This document shows, piece by piece, positions 42,556 to 52,505 of a stretch of DNA of 64,000 nucleotides (its first letter is position 1; every line of letters begins with the position of its first letter). Location: NCBI RefSeq assembly GCF_005870035.1, contig NZ_SWJG01000001.1, forward strand, positions 979,639 to 1,043,638. The letters are read 5' to 3'. The notes beneath the pieces were generated by a model. It did no database searches. It saw nothing but the letters and a program-made list of their open reading frames with translations, and was not told the DNA's origin. The DNA comes from Spirosoma lacussanchae. Lineage in GTDB: Bacteria; Bacteroidota; Bacteroidia; Cytophagales; Spirosomataceae. Position numbers and translations under genes: made by a program.

Positions 42556-45060
42556 TTACTTGCCGCCCCCTACTTTACCGGCCTGACCGGCGGCTGTGGC
42601 TGGCTTGGGGTTTTTGACGTAGGCTTCGAGCCAGCCGTTCATTTCCCAGAGCATATGCAGCAGTGATTCTTTGGCCGTATAACCGTGACTTTCGTACGGC
42701 AGCAGCACCAGTTTGCTGGTTACACCGAAGCTCTTCAGCGCGTTGTAGTAGCGTTCCGACTGAATTGGGAACGTACCGGTATTGTTATCGGCTTCGCCAT
42801 GAACCAGCAGGATCGGCGTTTTTACTTTGTCGGCATTCATGAACGGCGACATCGTGTTGTAAACCTCCGGCGCCTGCCAGTAGGTACGTTGTTCATTCTG
42901 GAAACCGAAGGGAGTCAGCGTGCGGTTATAGGCACCGCTGCGAGCAATACCGGCTTTGAACAGCTTGCTGTGCGAGAGCAGGTTGGCCGTCATAAAGGCA
43001 CCGTACGAGTGACCACCCACGCCCACACGGCTCGAGTCGACTACGCCCAGCCGAACCCCTTCGTCGATGGCCGCTTTGGCGCTGCTGACGAGCTGCTCAA
43101 CGTAGGTGTCGTTTGGTTCTTTGTCGCCTTCGCCCACGATGGGGATGCTGGCATTATCGAGAATAGCGTAGCCCATGGTTACGAAGGCCGCAGCACCCCA
43201 GTAGCTGATGCGGTTAAACTGGTAGGGCGAACCCGACACCTGGCCGGCCGCGTCTTTGCTCTTGAACTCTGCCGGGTAAGCCCACAGGAAGGTAGGCAGT
43301 GGGCCCTGCTCTTTCTTGTAGCCAGCTGGCAGATACAGCGTAGCCGTCAGGTCAACGCCATCGGCCCGTTTGTAGCGAAGTTGTTGCTTTTGAACGCCTT
43401 TCAGCTGCGGATAGGGGTGCGGGAAAGCCGTTACCTGAACCGGAGCGATGCGGGCCTTGAGGTTACGGACAAAGTAGTTCGGGTTCTCGTCGGGCGTTTC
43501 GCGAGTGGTCAGAATGACCTGCCGGGCTGCGTCCAGTACAGCAACGGGACGCTCGAAATACGGAGCTGCCGACCGCCACAGTTCGCGGGTTTGTTTGGTC
43601 TTCAGGTTGAGCAGGCTCACAAACGGACGGTCGCCTTCGGGCGAGGCACCCTGCCCGTTCAGCATCAGAATCTCGTTGTTAGCCAGCAGGTTCAGTACTT
43701 CACGACCGTACTGGTTGTGGCGCGTATCGGGCTGACCGGGGTTGCTGTACCGATCTTCGTACGACCGGTCGAACAGGGTGGCTGCCTGCCAGCTGGTCGG
43801 GTTTACGGTACGGGTCAACATCTTGCGCGTCTGCCACCAGCGTTCGGTAGCCAGTGCCATGGTCTCGTTGCCCCACTCAAAGCCTTCGAACCGGTATTGT
43901 GCTGCGTATATTTCGCGAGGCTGTCCCGAAAAAGGCGCTTCGACCAGGAATACCTTATCCCGCACGTCGGCCTTTACTTTGGGATCGCCGTTGTCCTGCG
44001 CTACGGTATAGTAGACCGAAGCTGGGGCATCGGCCCGCCACGCAAACTCGCGCGGACCCGTTGGCGCTCCGTCGGCGCTGTAGGGTACGCTCTCCTGCAG
44101 GGGGCCGTCGTTCAGGGTTTTTACGAGAGCGCCCGTACTGGCATATACGTCAGTACGCAGCGGAAACCGATAAACAGGCACCAGGTAGGAGAAGGGCGTA
44201 TGTACGGTTTCGATCAGGACGTACTTACCATCCGGCGATGGGTCGGCCGAGGCAATGATGCCGGGTTGGCCAATGGGGGTTGCCTGTCCGTCCAGGCTAA
44301 GCCGCACCACCTGGGCGGTGGTGTAGTAGGCAAACTGTTTCTCGTCAGACGGGCTTTTGAGCAAATCCTGATAGGTAGGAGCCTGCCCGCGTTTGCCACC
44401 AATGTTGGCCTGGGTGGTAGGTCCGGCGGGCACACGGCTCATTTCGGGGGTGTTGCCCCGGCCAGCTGGCACGGTCTTCACAATCAGCGCCCGACTGTCA
44501 GACAGCCAGCGGAAAGGGGTACCCATGGTCGCGTTAAGAGCAGCGCTCCCCACTTTAGTCGCCTTGGCCGTCGCCACATCGGCTACGTACAGATCGATTC
44601 GCTCGTCGGTCGAGTTGGCAAAGGCAATCTTGCTGTAGTCGGGTGACCATTGTACGTAGCTGATCAGCGCCGACGCTGGTAGCCCCGTTACGGGTGTTTC
44701 TTCCCTGGCGTTCAGTTTTTTAATTTTCAGGCCTGTGATGTAGCGCATGCGGCTGGGGCCGTTATTGGCTGGGTTCATGCGCAGACCGGCCAGTTTGAGT
44801 TCCGGTTGGGCCAGTTCGGCAATGCCGGGCGCTGAGGCCTGCTCCAGAATGACCATAACATCACCTTTGTCAGACAGACTGACCGTTGGCGTGGGCGGCA
44901 TCGTAACCAGATCGGCCAGCGCCTTGGGTGGCGTCTGATACGTCGGTGTATCCTGAGCACCCGTTAGTCTGGCCTGTAGCAGCAAGCCAGACAGGGCCAG
45001 CGCAAAACGGGCTTTGCCTACCGACCGCGACAGGTCAGAAATTGTCGTAAATAAGGACAT
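42556..45060 (-). CDS. S9 family serine peptidase (glutamyl endopeptidase-like, S9D)
   Basis: An 834-residue exported prolyl-oligopeptidase-fold enzyme. A signal peptide at about 1-36 (ends LTGAQ), a propeller domain to about 560, then the alpha/beta hydrolase domain. Nucleophile Ser at about 685 in GHSYGAFMTA, Asp near 757 in VHGEADNNTG, His near 789 in YESHGYTAKE. The sequence resembles subfamily S9D, the chloroplast glutamyl endopeptidase group. It probably degrades peptides in the periplasm. The Gly/Lys-rich tail is unusual but short. Confidence 0.88.
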   Translation of the reverse strand: MSLFTTISDLSRSVGKARFALALSGLLLQARLTGAQDTPTYQTPPKALADLVTMPPTPTVSLSDKGDVMVILEQASAPGIAELAQPELKLAGLRMNPANNGPSRMRYITGLKIKKLNAREETPVTGLPASALISYVQWSPDYSKIAFANSTDERIDLYVADVATAKATKVGSAALNATMGTPFRWLSDSRALIVKTVPAGRGNTPEMSRVPAGPTTQANIGGKRGQAPTYQDLLKSPSDEKQFAYYTTAQVVRLSLDGQATPIGQPGIIASADPSPDGKYVLIETVHTPFSYLVPVYRFPLRTDVYASTGALVKTLNDGPLQESVPYSADGAPTGPREFAWRADAPASVYYTVAQDNGDPKVKADVRDKVFLVEAPFSGQPREIYAAQYRFEGFEWGNETMALATERWWQTRKMLTRTVNPTSWQAATLFDRSYEDRYSNPGQPDTRHNQYGREVLNLLANNEILMLNGQGASPEGDRPFVSLLNLKTKQTRELWRSAAPYFERPVAVLDAARQVILTTRETPDENPNYFVRNLKARIAPVQVTAFPHPYPQLKGVQKQQLRYKRADGVDLTATLYLPAGYKKEQGPLPTFLWAYPAEFKSKDAAGQVSGSPYQFNRISYWGAAAFVTMGYAILDNASIPIVGEGDKEPNDTYVEQLVSSAKAAIDEGVRLGVVDSSRVGVGGHSYGAFMTANLLSHSKLFKAGIARSGAYNRTLTPFGFQNEQRTYWQAPEVYNTMSPFMNADKVKTPILLVHGEADNNTGTFPIQSERYYNALKSFGVTSKLVLLPYESHGYTAKESLLHMLWEMNGWLEAYVKNPKPATAAGQAGKVGGGK

Positions 45061-45172
45061 GAGTTGAGTTTTTAGGTTAGCGTGCGTATAAAATTAGCCA
45101 CAGAAACGGCAAAAACGATACTGTCCGTAAAAAATGATAACTTGCTATCTCATTCAACGTTGCCCAATCTGA

Positions 45173-48100
45173 ATGGTTGGGATGTCATCAATCATGCTAA
45201 CGGATTCCACGGATCACCAATCACTCGCAGAGCTTACTGAGCAACTGGATGGCATCCTGAATGCATCATTAAACGGTATTATTACTTATGAGTCCGTTCG
45301 TGATCAGACGGGCCAGATTATCGACTTCAAATTTATTCGGCTCAATAAAGCGGCCAAACGCATGCTGGGGCTGACCGATGCGGTTATTGGTGAGCCTATG
45401 CTGGACCAGCTGCCGGGCGTAAAAGAAGGGGGGCTGTTCGACATCTTCATGCAGGTTGTCGATACCGGTGAGCCCGCCCGCGTTGAGACGCCCTATCCGG
45501 ATGGCGATCAGCTGCTCTGGTACGATATGGCCGTTGTAAAGCTGGCCGACGGGTTTGTCATTACCTTCAACGATATCACCCTGGCCCGCCGGAATCAGCA
45601 GGCCCTGGAAGAGCAGTCGCGCGCGAGTAAACGGCAGGCCGACCTGCTCAACAGTGTGCTGGATAGCTCAGCCAGTGGTATCAAAGCCCTGGAAGCCGTT
45701 CGCGATGAAACCGGCCGGATCGACTATTTTAAAGTCATTGCGATCAATAAAGTAGGGGCGGCTCTGCGCGGCAAAAGTGTAGGAGACTTAGTTGGAAAGC
45801 GTGCTTCGGACGTGTTTCCGGGAATCCGTGAACATGGGTTGTTCGATCAGTATGTACGGGTGACCGAAACCCGTGAACCGCATCGATTCGAAACATGGTA
45901 TGAACTGGATGGCCACGGTATATGGCTCGATATCACCCTGTCGCCGTTCTACGATGGGCTGGTGGTTACCTATACCGACGTTACCGAGCAGCACCAGACG
46001 GCTGTGCAGAAAGAACGGCAGGCCAACTTTCTCAATAAATTACTCGACGCATCGTCGAACGGCATCGTCGCCGAACGGGCGATTCGTAATGCCGAGGGCG
46101 AAATTGTTGATTTCCTGGTCTTGTCGGCGAACCAGCAGGCAGCCACGATCTCGCAGTCAACGGTCGATGCGCTGGTCGGTCGGCGCGATCTTGAACTGCA
46201 CCCGAACCTGCGCGATTCGGGCTTATTCGACGCTTTTGTTAAAACCATAGAGACGGGACAACCTCAGTTTGTTGAAACGTACTACAACGACGGACGGCTC
46301 AGCCAATGGCTAAACGTAAATACCCGTAAACTCGCCGACGAGGAGCTGGTCATCACCTTTGCCAATGTGTCGGCCGAGAAACGCGCGCAGCTGGCGCTCG
46401 AACAGGCTGCCGCTGCCAACAAAGCCCAGGCCGAACTGATGCATACCATGCTTGATGGTTCCATCAACGGTGTGTTGCTGCTGGAGCCAATCCGCGAGCC
46501 GGCAACTGGTTCTGAACCCGGCTCGGTAATCGATTTCCGGATTCTGGCTGCCAACCGGGCTGTAGAGCAACTCACCGGCGCTGACCCGGTGCAGGCCATC
46601 GGCCGAACCATGCAGGACGTTTACCCGGGCTATCGGCAGGCAGGCTTCTTTGCGCTGTATTGCGAGACACTGGCCACCGGTGAACAACGGCGTGCTGAGA
46701 ACTACTACGAAGATGAGGTACTGCAGGGGTGGTTCGAAGTGTCGTCGGTTCGGCAGGGCGAACAAGTCGTACTTACTTTTGCCAATACCACCGAAGTCCG
46801 ACGCGCCCAGCAAGCCCTGAAACAGGCTGCTGCCGACCTGCAGGCCGTTATTGATCATTCGCAGACCGGCATATTTGTCTTTAGTCCGGTGTATGATGAA
46901 ACCGGTCGGCACGTTGATTTCCGGTTCAAAACCATTAACCGGATGGTGGCCGCTATGGTGGGTCAGACGCCCGAGGTGCTAACGGGGGCCATAGCGTCAG
47001 CTTGGTTTACCAGTTATCGCGAAACGGGCCTGTTTGATCGGTACAGGCATACGTTTGATACCGGCGAGGAGCAGCGATTCAGCATTCATTACGATGTCGA
47101 CGAGTTCGATCTCTGGTTCGATGTGCATTCCATGAAGTTTGGGCAGGATGTACTGGTTACGTTCACCAACTTTACCGACCTCAAGCAGGCTCAGCTGGCC
47201 GTAGAACGGCAGGCAGCCGAAACCAAACGCCAGGCCGACCTGCTCGATAGTGTGCTCAACAGCTCCAACAGCGGTATTATGTCGTTCGAAGCCATCCGGG
47301 ACGATGAAGGATCGATTGTTGATTTCAGGTACGTAACGGTGAACCAGGCCAGCGAACAGCTGGTTGGCTACCCCGTCGACTTTATCAAGCGTCATACGAT
47401 GCTGAACCTGTTTCCCGGTAACGTAGAGAGTGGCTTGTTTGCCATGTACGTGAATACCGCCGAAACGGGCGAGCCGACGCGTACGGAACTACACTATAAT
47501 CATGATGGACTCGACTTCTGGATCGATGTGTCGGCTCAGAAACTGGGCGATGGCTTCGTGGTTACCTTTTCGGATGTATCAGTCGTAAAAAGGGCTTCTC
47601 AGCTCATTGAGCGGTCGGCGGTTGAGCTGCAAACGGTTATCGACACGTCGCAGACGGGTATATTTCTGTTCAGTCCTGTACACGACAAGTCGGGGCAGGT
47701 CGTTGATTTCCGGTTTCGGGTGGCCAACCGGCAACTCGCTTCGTATGTTGGGCAGGATCCGGCGGCCGTAGTCGGGGCGCTGGGTAGCACGTGGTTTCCA
47801 GGCTACAAAAGCAATGGCCTGTTCGATGCTTACTACAAAACCTACGTTACCGGCGATCCGCAGCGGTTCGATTTTCATTACAATACCGACGGGATCGACG
47901 CATGGCTGGATATCCTCTCAACCAAAATGGGCGATGAGGTGCTGGTCACGTTCGGCGATTATACCCCCCTCAAACAGCTCCAGCAGCAACTTCAGGCCTC
48001 GGTAGTAGATCTGCAGCGGTCGAACCGGAATCTGGAACAGTTTGCGTATGTGGCCAGCCATGACCTGCAGGAACCGCTTCGTAAAATTCAGGCCTTTGGT

Positions 48101-48736
48101 GATATTATCCAGACGAAGTATGTCAGCGTCATGGATGCCGAAGGCGTTGATATGGTCCGGCGTATGCAGTCGGCCGCAGCCCGTATGCAGGTGCTCATAA
48201 AGGATGTGCTGGCCTATTCGCGTGTAGCGACCAAACGCGAAGAAGTAGAACCTGTAGAGCTAAACCCGCTTATCGACGATGTGCTGATCGATCTGGAAAC
48301 GGCCATAGCCGACAAACGGGCGCATATTCAGGTACACCCGTTGCCTACCGTTCCGGGCGATGGTCTTCAGCTTCGGCAGCTGTTTCAGAATCTGGTCAGC
48401 AATTCGCTCAAGTTCACGAAGCCGAACCAGATGCCGGAAGTGATCATTACGGGCCAGATGATACGGGGCAAACACGCGGGCATGCCGGTGTCGGTGGCCG
48501 ATGAAGGCCGGTGGTTTTGCCGGATCGACGTGTCAGACAACGGCATCGGGTTCGATCCGCGCCAGGCCGACCGGATTTTCCAGGTCTTTCAGCGACTCCA
48601 CGGCCGGAGCGAATACCAGGGAACGGGTATTGGGCTGGCCATTGTGCAGAAAGTAGTCGAGAACCACCACGGCTACATACAAGCCGAGGGACGACCGGGC
48701 CAGGGGGCTACGTTCTCCATTTTGCTTCCGGCTTAA
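45173..48736 (+). CDS. Histidine kinase with seven tandem PAS domains
   Basis: A 1187-residue cytosolic sensor kinase without membrane helix. Seven PAS-like repeats of about 130 residues cover roughly 20-940; each starts with a version of LLNSVLDSSxxGI and F..VNxAA..L and ends with VTFxDVT, followed by a short coiled linker (Gln/Ala-rich). Then HisKA with His963 in YVASHDLQEPLRKIQ and HATPase_c with NLVSNSLKFTKP, DNGIGFDP and GTGIGLAIVQK. No receiver domain or response regulator gene is adjacent. Three possible start codons (45173, 45182, 45194) are close together; the choice does not affect domains. Confidence 0.92.
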   Translation: MVGMSSIMLTDSTDHQSLAELTEQLDGILNASLNGIITYESVRDQTGQIIDFKFIRLNKAAKRMLGLTDAVIGEPMLDQLPGVKEGGLFDIFMQVVDTGEPARVETPYPDGDQLLWYDMAVVKLADGFVITFNDITLARRNQQALEEQSRASKRQADLLNSVLDSSASGIKALEAVRDETGRIDYFKVIAINKVGAALRGKSVGDLVGKRASDVFPGIREHGLFDQYVRVTETREPHRFETWYELDGHGIWLDITLSPFYDGLVVTYTDVTEQHQTAVQKERQANFLNKLLDASSNGIVAERAIRNAEGEIVDFLVLSANQQAATISQSTVDALVGRRDLELHPNLRDSGLFDAFVKTIETGQPQFVETYYNDGRLSQWLNVNTRKLADEELVITFANVSAEKRAQLALEQAAAANKAQAELMHTMLDGSINGVLLLEPIREPATGSEPGSVIDFRILAANRAVEQLTGADPVQAIGRTMQDVYPGYRQAGFFALYCETLATGEQRRAENYYEDEVLQGWFEVSSVRQGEQVVLTFANTTEVRRAQQALKQAAADLQAVIDHSQTGIFVFSPVYDETGRHVDFRFKTINRMVAAMVGQTPEVLTGAIASAWFTSYRETGLFDRYRHTFDTGEEQRFSIHYDVDEFDLWFDVHSMKFGQDVLVTFTNFTDLKQAQLAVERQAAETKRQADLLDSVLNSSNSGIMSFEAIRDDEGSIVDFRYVTVNQASEQLVGYPVDFIKRHTMLNLFPGNVESGLFAMYVNTAETGEPTRTELHYNHDGLDFWIDVSAQKLGDGFVVTFSDVSVVKRASQLIERSAVELQTVIDTSQTGIFLFSPVHDKSGQVVDFRFRVANRQLASYVGQDPAAVVGALGSTWFPGYKSNGLFDAYYKTYVTGDPQRFDFHYNTDGIDAWLDILSTKMGDEVLVTFGDYTPLKQLQQQLQASVVDLQRSNRNLEQFAYVASHDLQEPLRKIQAFGDIIQTKYVSVMDAEGVDMVRRMQSAAARMQVLIKDVLAYSRVATKREEVEPVELNPLIDDVLIDLETAIADKRAHIQVHPLPTVPGDGLQLRQLFQNLVSNSLKFTKPNQMPEVIITGQMIRGKHAGMPVSVADEGRWFCRIDVSDNGIGFDPRQADRIFQVFQRLHGRSEYQGTGIGLAIVQKVVENHHGYIQAEGRPGQGATFSILLPA

Positions 48737-48833
48737 TCCGAATAATAGACTGTTGAATAGCTTATCAGCCCGATTCGCTAATTTTTCGTCTGGCCTTTCG
48801 TTACTTTGAGGCACAATCAACCTGAAAGACTTC

Positions 48834-49700
48834 ATGCGTATTGTTCTTATATTAATCGGCCTGCTCACCGCCAGCTCCTGCAAACTGGAGTTGCCGGGTG
48901 TAGATCAGGCTCAGTTTGCGGACCCGACGGCAACCCCCGTTCAGGCTGGTCTGATCGACGAAGCCTCGGGTATGGTCGATAGCCGAACCCAGCCGGGTAA
49001 CCTCTGGATCAACCAGGACAGCGGCTCACCAGCCGAATTAGCGCTGCTCGGACACAACGGGCAACTCAAAGGCCGGATCAGCGTTCCGCGTTTCGAAAAC
49101 CGCGACTGGGAAGAGCTGGCCAGCGGACCGGGCCCTCAGGACGGCGTTAACTACCTCTACATCGGCGATATTGGCGACAATAACGCCCAGCAGCCGTTTC
49201 TGCAGATCTACCGACTCCCGGAGCCTGCCAACCTGCAAACTCCGATCACGCAGATTGAGCGGATCAACTTCCGCTACCCCGATGGCCCCCGCGATGCGGA
49301 AGCTATGTTCATTGATCCGGCTACTAAAGATATCTACATTATCTCGAAGCGGGAGGCCAACGTGCGGCTGTATCGGCTGCCGTACCCGCAGAACATCAAC
49401 GAGTTGACCGTTGCCGAATCGCTGGGTGAAATTCCCATGACGTTCGTAACCGGAGCGGCTATTTCGCCCGATGGATCCGAGATTGTGGTACGGACTTATA
49501 CCGAAATCCGGTACTGGAAGCGGAATGCCGGCCAAAGTATTGCCGATGCCCTGCAACGAGGTAATAGCAAGGCCTTGCCGTATCGGGTAGAGCCGCAGGG
49601 TGAAGCCATCTGTTTCGACAAGGATGGCAAAGGCTATTTCACCATCAGCGAGAAAGGCAGCGCTTCTGCCGTTAATCTCTTTTATTACGCCCGGAAATAA
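48834..49700 (+). CDS. Propeller-like lipoprotein of unknown function
   Basis: A 288-residue lipoprotein with lipobox LTASSC at Cys16. The mature part has several short repeats of the kind SGMVDS...LWINQDSGSPAELALL, NYLYIGDIGDNNAQ, EAMFIDPATKDIYIISKRE, typical of a beta-propeller. Asp/Asn-rich loops (DIGDNN) may bind calcium. No enzymatic motif. The desaturase gene follows 42 bases later, but a functional connection is not evident. Confidence 0.75.
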   Translation: MRIVLILIGLLTASSCKLELPGVDQAQFADPTATPVQAGLIDEASGMVDSRTQPGNLWINQDSGSPAELALLGHNGQLKGRISVPRFENRDWEELASGPGPQDGVNYLYIGDIGDNNAQQPFLQIYRLPEPANLQTPITQIERINFRYPDGPRDAEAMFIDPATKDIYIISKREANVRLYRLPYPQNINELTVAESLGEIPMTFVTGAAISPDGSEIVVRTYTEIRYWKRNAGQSIADALQRGNSKALPYRVEPQGEAICFDKDGKGYFTISEKGSASAVNLFYYARK

Positions 49701-49742
49701 CCAGCAACGGAACGCCCTGTTGCCGGTTCACTTTATCACCTT

Positions 49743-51236
49743 TTGAAAACTGCTGCTGTTATCGGGGCCGGTATTGCCGGTATTGCGTCGGCCATCCGGC
49801 TGGCGGTGAAAGGCTATTCCGTCGACGTATTCGAGGCTAACGACTATCCGGGCGGTAAACTCTCTGCGTTCGATCTGACCACAGAGCGGGGGAGTTACCG
49901 ATTCGATGCGGGGCCGTCGTTGTTTACGATGCCGCACCTGGTCGATGAACTGTTTCAGCTGGCGGGTCGGCAGCCGGCCGACTATTTTAACTATATCCGG
50001 CTGGACGAAACCTGCCGCTATTTCTGGGACGATGCCACCCGGCTCACGGCCTGGGCCGACCATACCCGATTTGGTCAGGAAGTAGAGTCCGTTCTGGGCG
50101 AACCCGCCGGTCATCTGCTGGACCACCTCCGCGACAGTGCTCTCAAATACGAGGTGACCGAAAAGCTATTTCTGCACCGGTCGCTGCATAAAATTAGTAC
50201 CTGGATGAACCGGGATGCCTTGCGGGGCTATCTCAACCTGCCCAGGCTGGGGGTGTTCAGCACCATGAACAAGGCCAATGAAGGTCGGTTTCGGCATCCC
50301 AAGCTCGTTCAGCTGTTTAATCGCTACGCCACCTACAACGGCTCTGACCCGTACCAGACACCTGCCACCCTGAATATCATTCCGCATCTGGAGTATAACA
50401 TCGGCGCTTTTTTTCCGGTGCAGGGCATGGTCAGCATTACCGGGAGCCTGGTTCGGCTGGCCGAAGATCTCGGCGTGCGGTTTCATTACCGGGCGCGTGT
50501 AAGCCAGCTCGTCACGAAAGGAACGCGGGTGCTGGGCGTTCAGCTGGCGGGCGAGGACCTTCCGCGGCCCTACACGCTGGTTGTGTCGAATATGGATGTG
50601 GTCAGTACGTTTCGGAAACTGCTGCCCAACGCCCGGCAGCCGGAACGAATTCTGCGGCAGCCCAAATCCAGCTCGGGGCTGATTTTTTACTGGGGTATCC
50701 GGCGGGAGTTTGCCGAGCTGGGGCTGCATAATATATTCTTCAGCAACAACTACCGCGCCGAGTTTGCCGAGTTATTTGGCCAGAACCAGCTGTACAGCGA
50801 CCCGACTATCTACCTCAATATCACGTCGAAACATAAGGCCGATGATGCTCCGCCGGGCTGCGAAAACTGGTTCATCCTGCTCAACGCGCCCAACAATACC
50901 GGCCAGGACTGGGATACTATCATCAGCCGGGCGCGGCAGGACGTGATCCGCAAACTGAGCCACAATCTGGGCGTTGATGTGGGGCCGCTAATAGAAACCG
51001 AAGCTGTTCTGGACCCGCGCAGTATCGAAGCCCGGACCTCATCGAGCCAGGGTGCTCTGTACGGCAACAGCAGCAACAACCGGTTTGCGGCTTTCCTGCG
51101 GCATGCCAACTTCTCGCACGAATTCCGGAACCTGTACTTTGTAGGGGGGAGCGTTCATCCCGGCGGAGGCATTCCGCTCTGCCTGCTCTCGGCCAAAATC
51201 ATGACGGATCTGGTTAACGAGCAGGCCAGCCAGTAG
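49743..51236 (+). CDS. Phytoene desaturase / CrtD-type carotenoid oxidoreductase
   Basis: A 497-residue FAD-dependent desaturase. The GxGxxG FAD motif (VIGAGIAGIASAIRLA) begins at residue 6, followed by FEANDYPGGKLSAF, and the carotenoid desaturase signature VGGSVHPGGGIPLCLLSAK is near the C-terminus. Resembles CrtD (hydroxycarotenoid 3,4-desaturase) more than CrtI (motif reading, not a search). It starts at TTG (49743): there is no ATG early enough to keep the FAD motif. crtB and other carotenoid genes are absent here. A terminator follows. Confidence 0.87.
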   Translation: MKTAAVIGAGIAGIASAIRLAVKGYSVDVFEANDYPGGKLSAFDLTTERGSYRFDAGPSLFTMPHLVDELFQLAGRQPADYFNYIRLDETCRYFWDDATRLTAWADHTRFGQEVESVLGEPAGHLLDHLRDSALKYEVTEKLFLHRSLHKISTWMNRDALRGYLNLPRLGVFSTMNKANEGRFRHPKLVQLFNRYATYNGSDPYQTPATLNIIPHLEYNIGAFFPVQGMVSITGSLVRLAEDLGVRFHYRARVSQLVTKGTRVLGVQLAGEDLPRPYTLVVSNMDVVSTFRKLLPNARQPERILRQPKSSSGLIFYWGIRREFAELGLHNIFFSNNYRAEFAELFGQNQLYSDPTIYLNITSKHKADDAPPGCENWFILLNAPNNTGQDWDTIISRARQDVIRKLSHNLGVDVGPLIETEAVLDPRSIEARTSSSQGALYGNSSNNRFAAFLRHANFSHEFRNLYFVGGSVHPGGGIPLCLLSAKIMTDLVNEQASQ

Positions 51237-51284
51237 TTTAATTCTGACGGGTAGCTACGGCAACAGAACGTAGTAAACCAGATG

Positions 51285-51312
51285 CGGTACTCTGTAAACT
51301 GAGTACCGTTTT
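51285..51312 (+). terminator. Terminator of carotenoid desaturase gene
   Basis: CGGTACTC (51285-51292) pairs with GAGTACCG (51301-51308), 8-base loop, followed by TTTT. The TATCTTGC at 51315-51322 directly behind may be a degenerate -7 box for the antiporter at 51326. Confidence 0.7.
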
Positions 51313-51325
51313 AGTATCTTGCTGC

Positions 51326-52504
51326 ATGGATTCCTCAATTCTGATTATAGTGCTGAGCCTGGCGGTGCTGATTTCCTACGGCTTCGACCTGTTCAGCAGT
51401 CGTTTCAAGATTCCATCGGTGCTGTTGCTGCTGGCGTTGGGTATGCTGACCCGGCAGGCCACCGACTACTTTAGCGTGCGGGTGCCTTATCTGGATACCA
51501 TCCTGCCAACACTGGGCACGCTGGGACTTATTCTGATCGTGCTGGAGGGCGGGCTGGACCTCGAACTCCACGGTGAGCGACTGGGGGTGCTGCGCCGAAC
51601 CCTGCTGGCGTCGCTGCTATCGATTATTGGCGGTACGCTGCTGATGGCGGGCACGCTGTATCTGCTGCTCAACGATACGTTTTACCATTGCCTCATTGCG
51701 GCTCTTCCGTTTTCTATCATCAGTAGTGCCGTTGCCAATGCGAGCGTGACCAACCTCTCGGATGGAAAACAGGATTTTGTAGTTTATGAGTCGGCCTTTG
51801 CCGGTATTCTGGGTATTATGGCCTATAACTTTCTGCTGCTCAGCCGCGATTCGGTGCTGGGAGCGGTCTGGTTCTTCGCACGCGACACCCTGGTGATGGC
51901 GCTGATCTCGCTGGCCTGCTGTTTCCTGCTGCTTTACCTGATCAGCCGCATCAACCACCGGATCAAGTTTCTGCCCATTATTTCGGTGCTGTTTCTGGTC
52001 TACGCCCTGGCCGAAATAAACCATCTGTCGTCGTTGCTGCTGATCCTGATCTTCGGGCTTTTCCTGAACAACACGGAGCTGTTTATCCGCGGCACACTCA
52101 GCCGTATTCTGAAAAACGATCTGTTTGAGAAAGAGCTTGAGCAGCTCAAAAACCTCACCGCCGAGGGGGCCTTCGTTGTCCGGACATTTTTCTTCCTAAT
52201 TTTCGGCTACATAGCCGTACCGAGCGAACTCGTTGATACGGATGCTCTGATTGTCAGTGCGTTATTTGTTTTTATCATCATTGTCTGGCGCTGGCTTACG
52301 CTGCGCATCACCTACTCGAGTGCTGCAAGACCCCTGCTCTGGATTGCGCCCCGTGGTCTAATCACGATTCTTCTTTACCTGAACATTCCGGAGAACCTGC
52401 GGCTGGTTGGCTTTCGCGAGGGCATACCCATGCTGGTGGTGGTGATGTCGTCGCTGGTGATGATCGGCGGGGCGGTTCGGGGGCAGCGGCTGAACAACGA
52501 GTGA
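51326..52504 (+). CDS. Cation:proton antiporter (CPA1/NhaP-like)
   Basis: A 392-residue integral membrane protein of about 11-12 helices, beginning with SSRFKIPSVLLLLALGML. It has the helix pattern VLEGGLDLELH, with acidic residues in place of those used for ion translocation in the CPA superfamily, and SIISSAVANASVTNLS in the centre. Lacks a C-terminal regulatory (TrkA) domain and is shorter than canonical CPA1. Its stop is adjacent (1 base) to that of the convergent HExxH gene. Confidence 0.82.
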   Translation: MDSSILIIVLSLAVLISYGFDLFSSRFKIPSVLLLLALGMLTRQATDYFSVRVPYLDTILPTLGTLGLILIVLEGGLDLELHGERLGVLRRTLLASLLSIIGGTLLMAGTLYLLLNDTFYHCLIAALPFSIISSAVANASVTNLSDGKQDFVVYESAFAGILGIMAYNFLLLSRDSVLGAVWFFARDTLVMALISLACCFLLLYLISRINHRIKFLPIISVLFLVYALAEINHLSSLLLILIFGLFLNNTELFIRGTLSRILKNDLFEKELEQLKNLTAEGAFVVRTFFFLIFGYIAVPSELVDTDALIVSALFVFIIIVWRWLTLRITYSSAARPLLWIAPRGLITILLYLNIPENLRLVGFREGIPMLVVVMSSLVMIGGAVRGQRLNNE

Positions 52505-52505
52505 A

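Noticed and set aside
42685..44646. Plus-strand open frame of about 653 codons
   Set aside because: Antisense to the S9 peptidase gene, whose catalytic triad and signal peptide are clear. The antisense product is rich in Arg/Val/Gly and has no recognisable motif.
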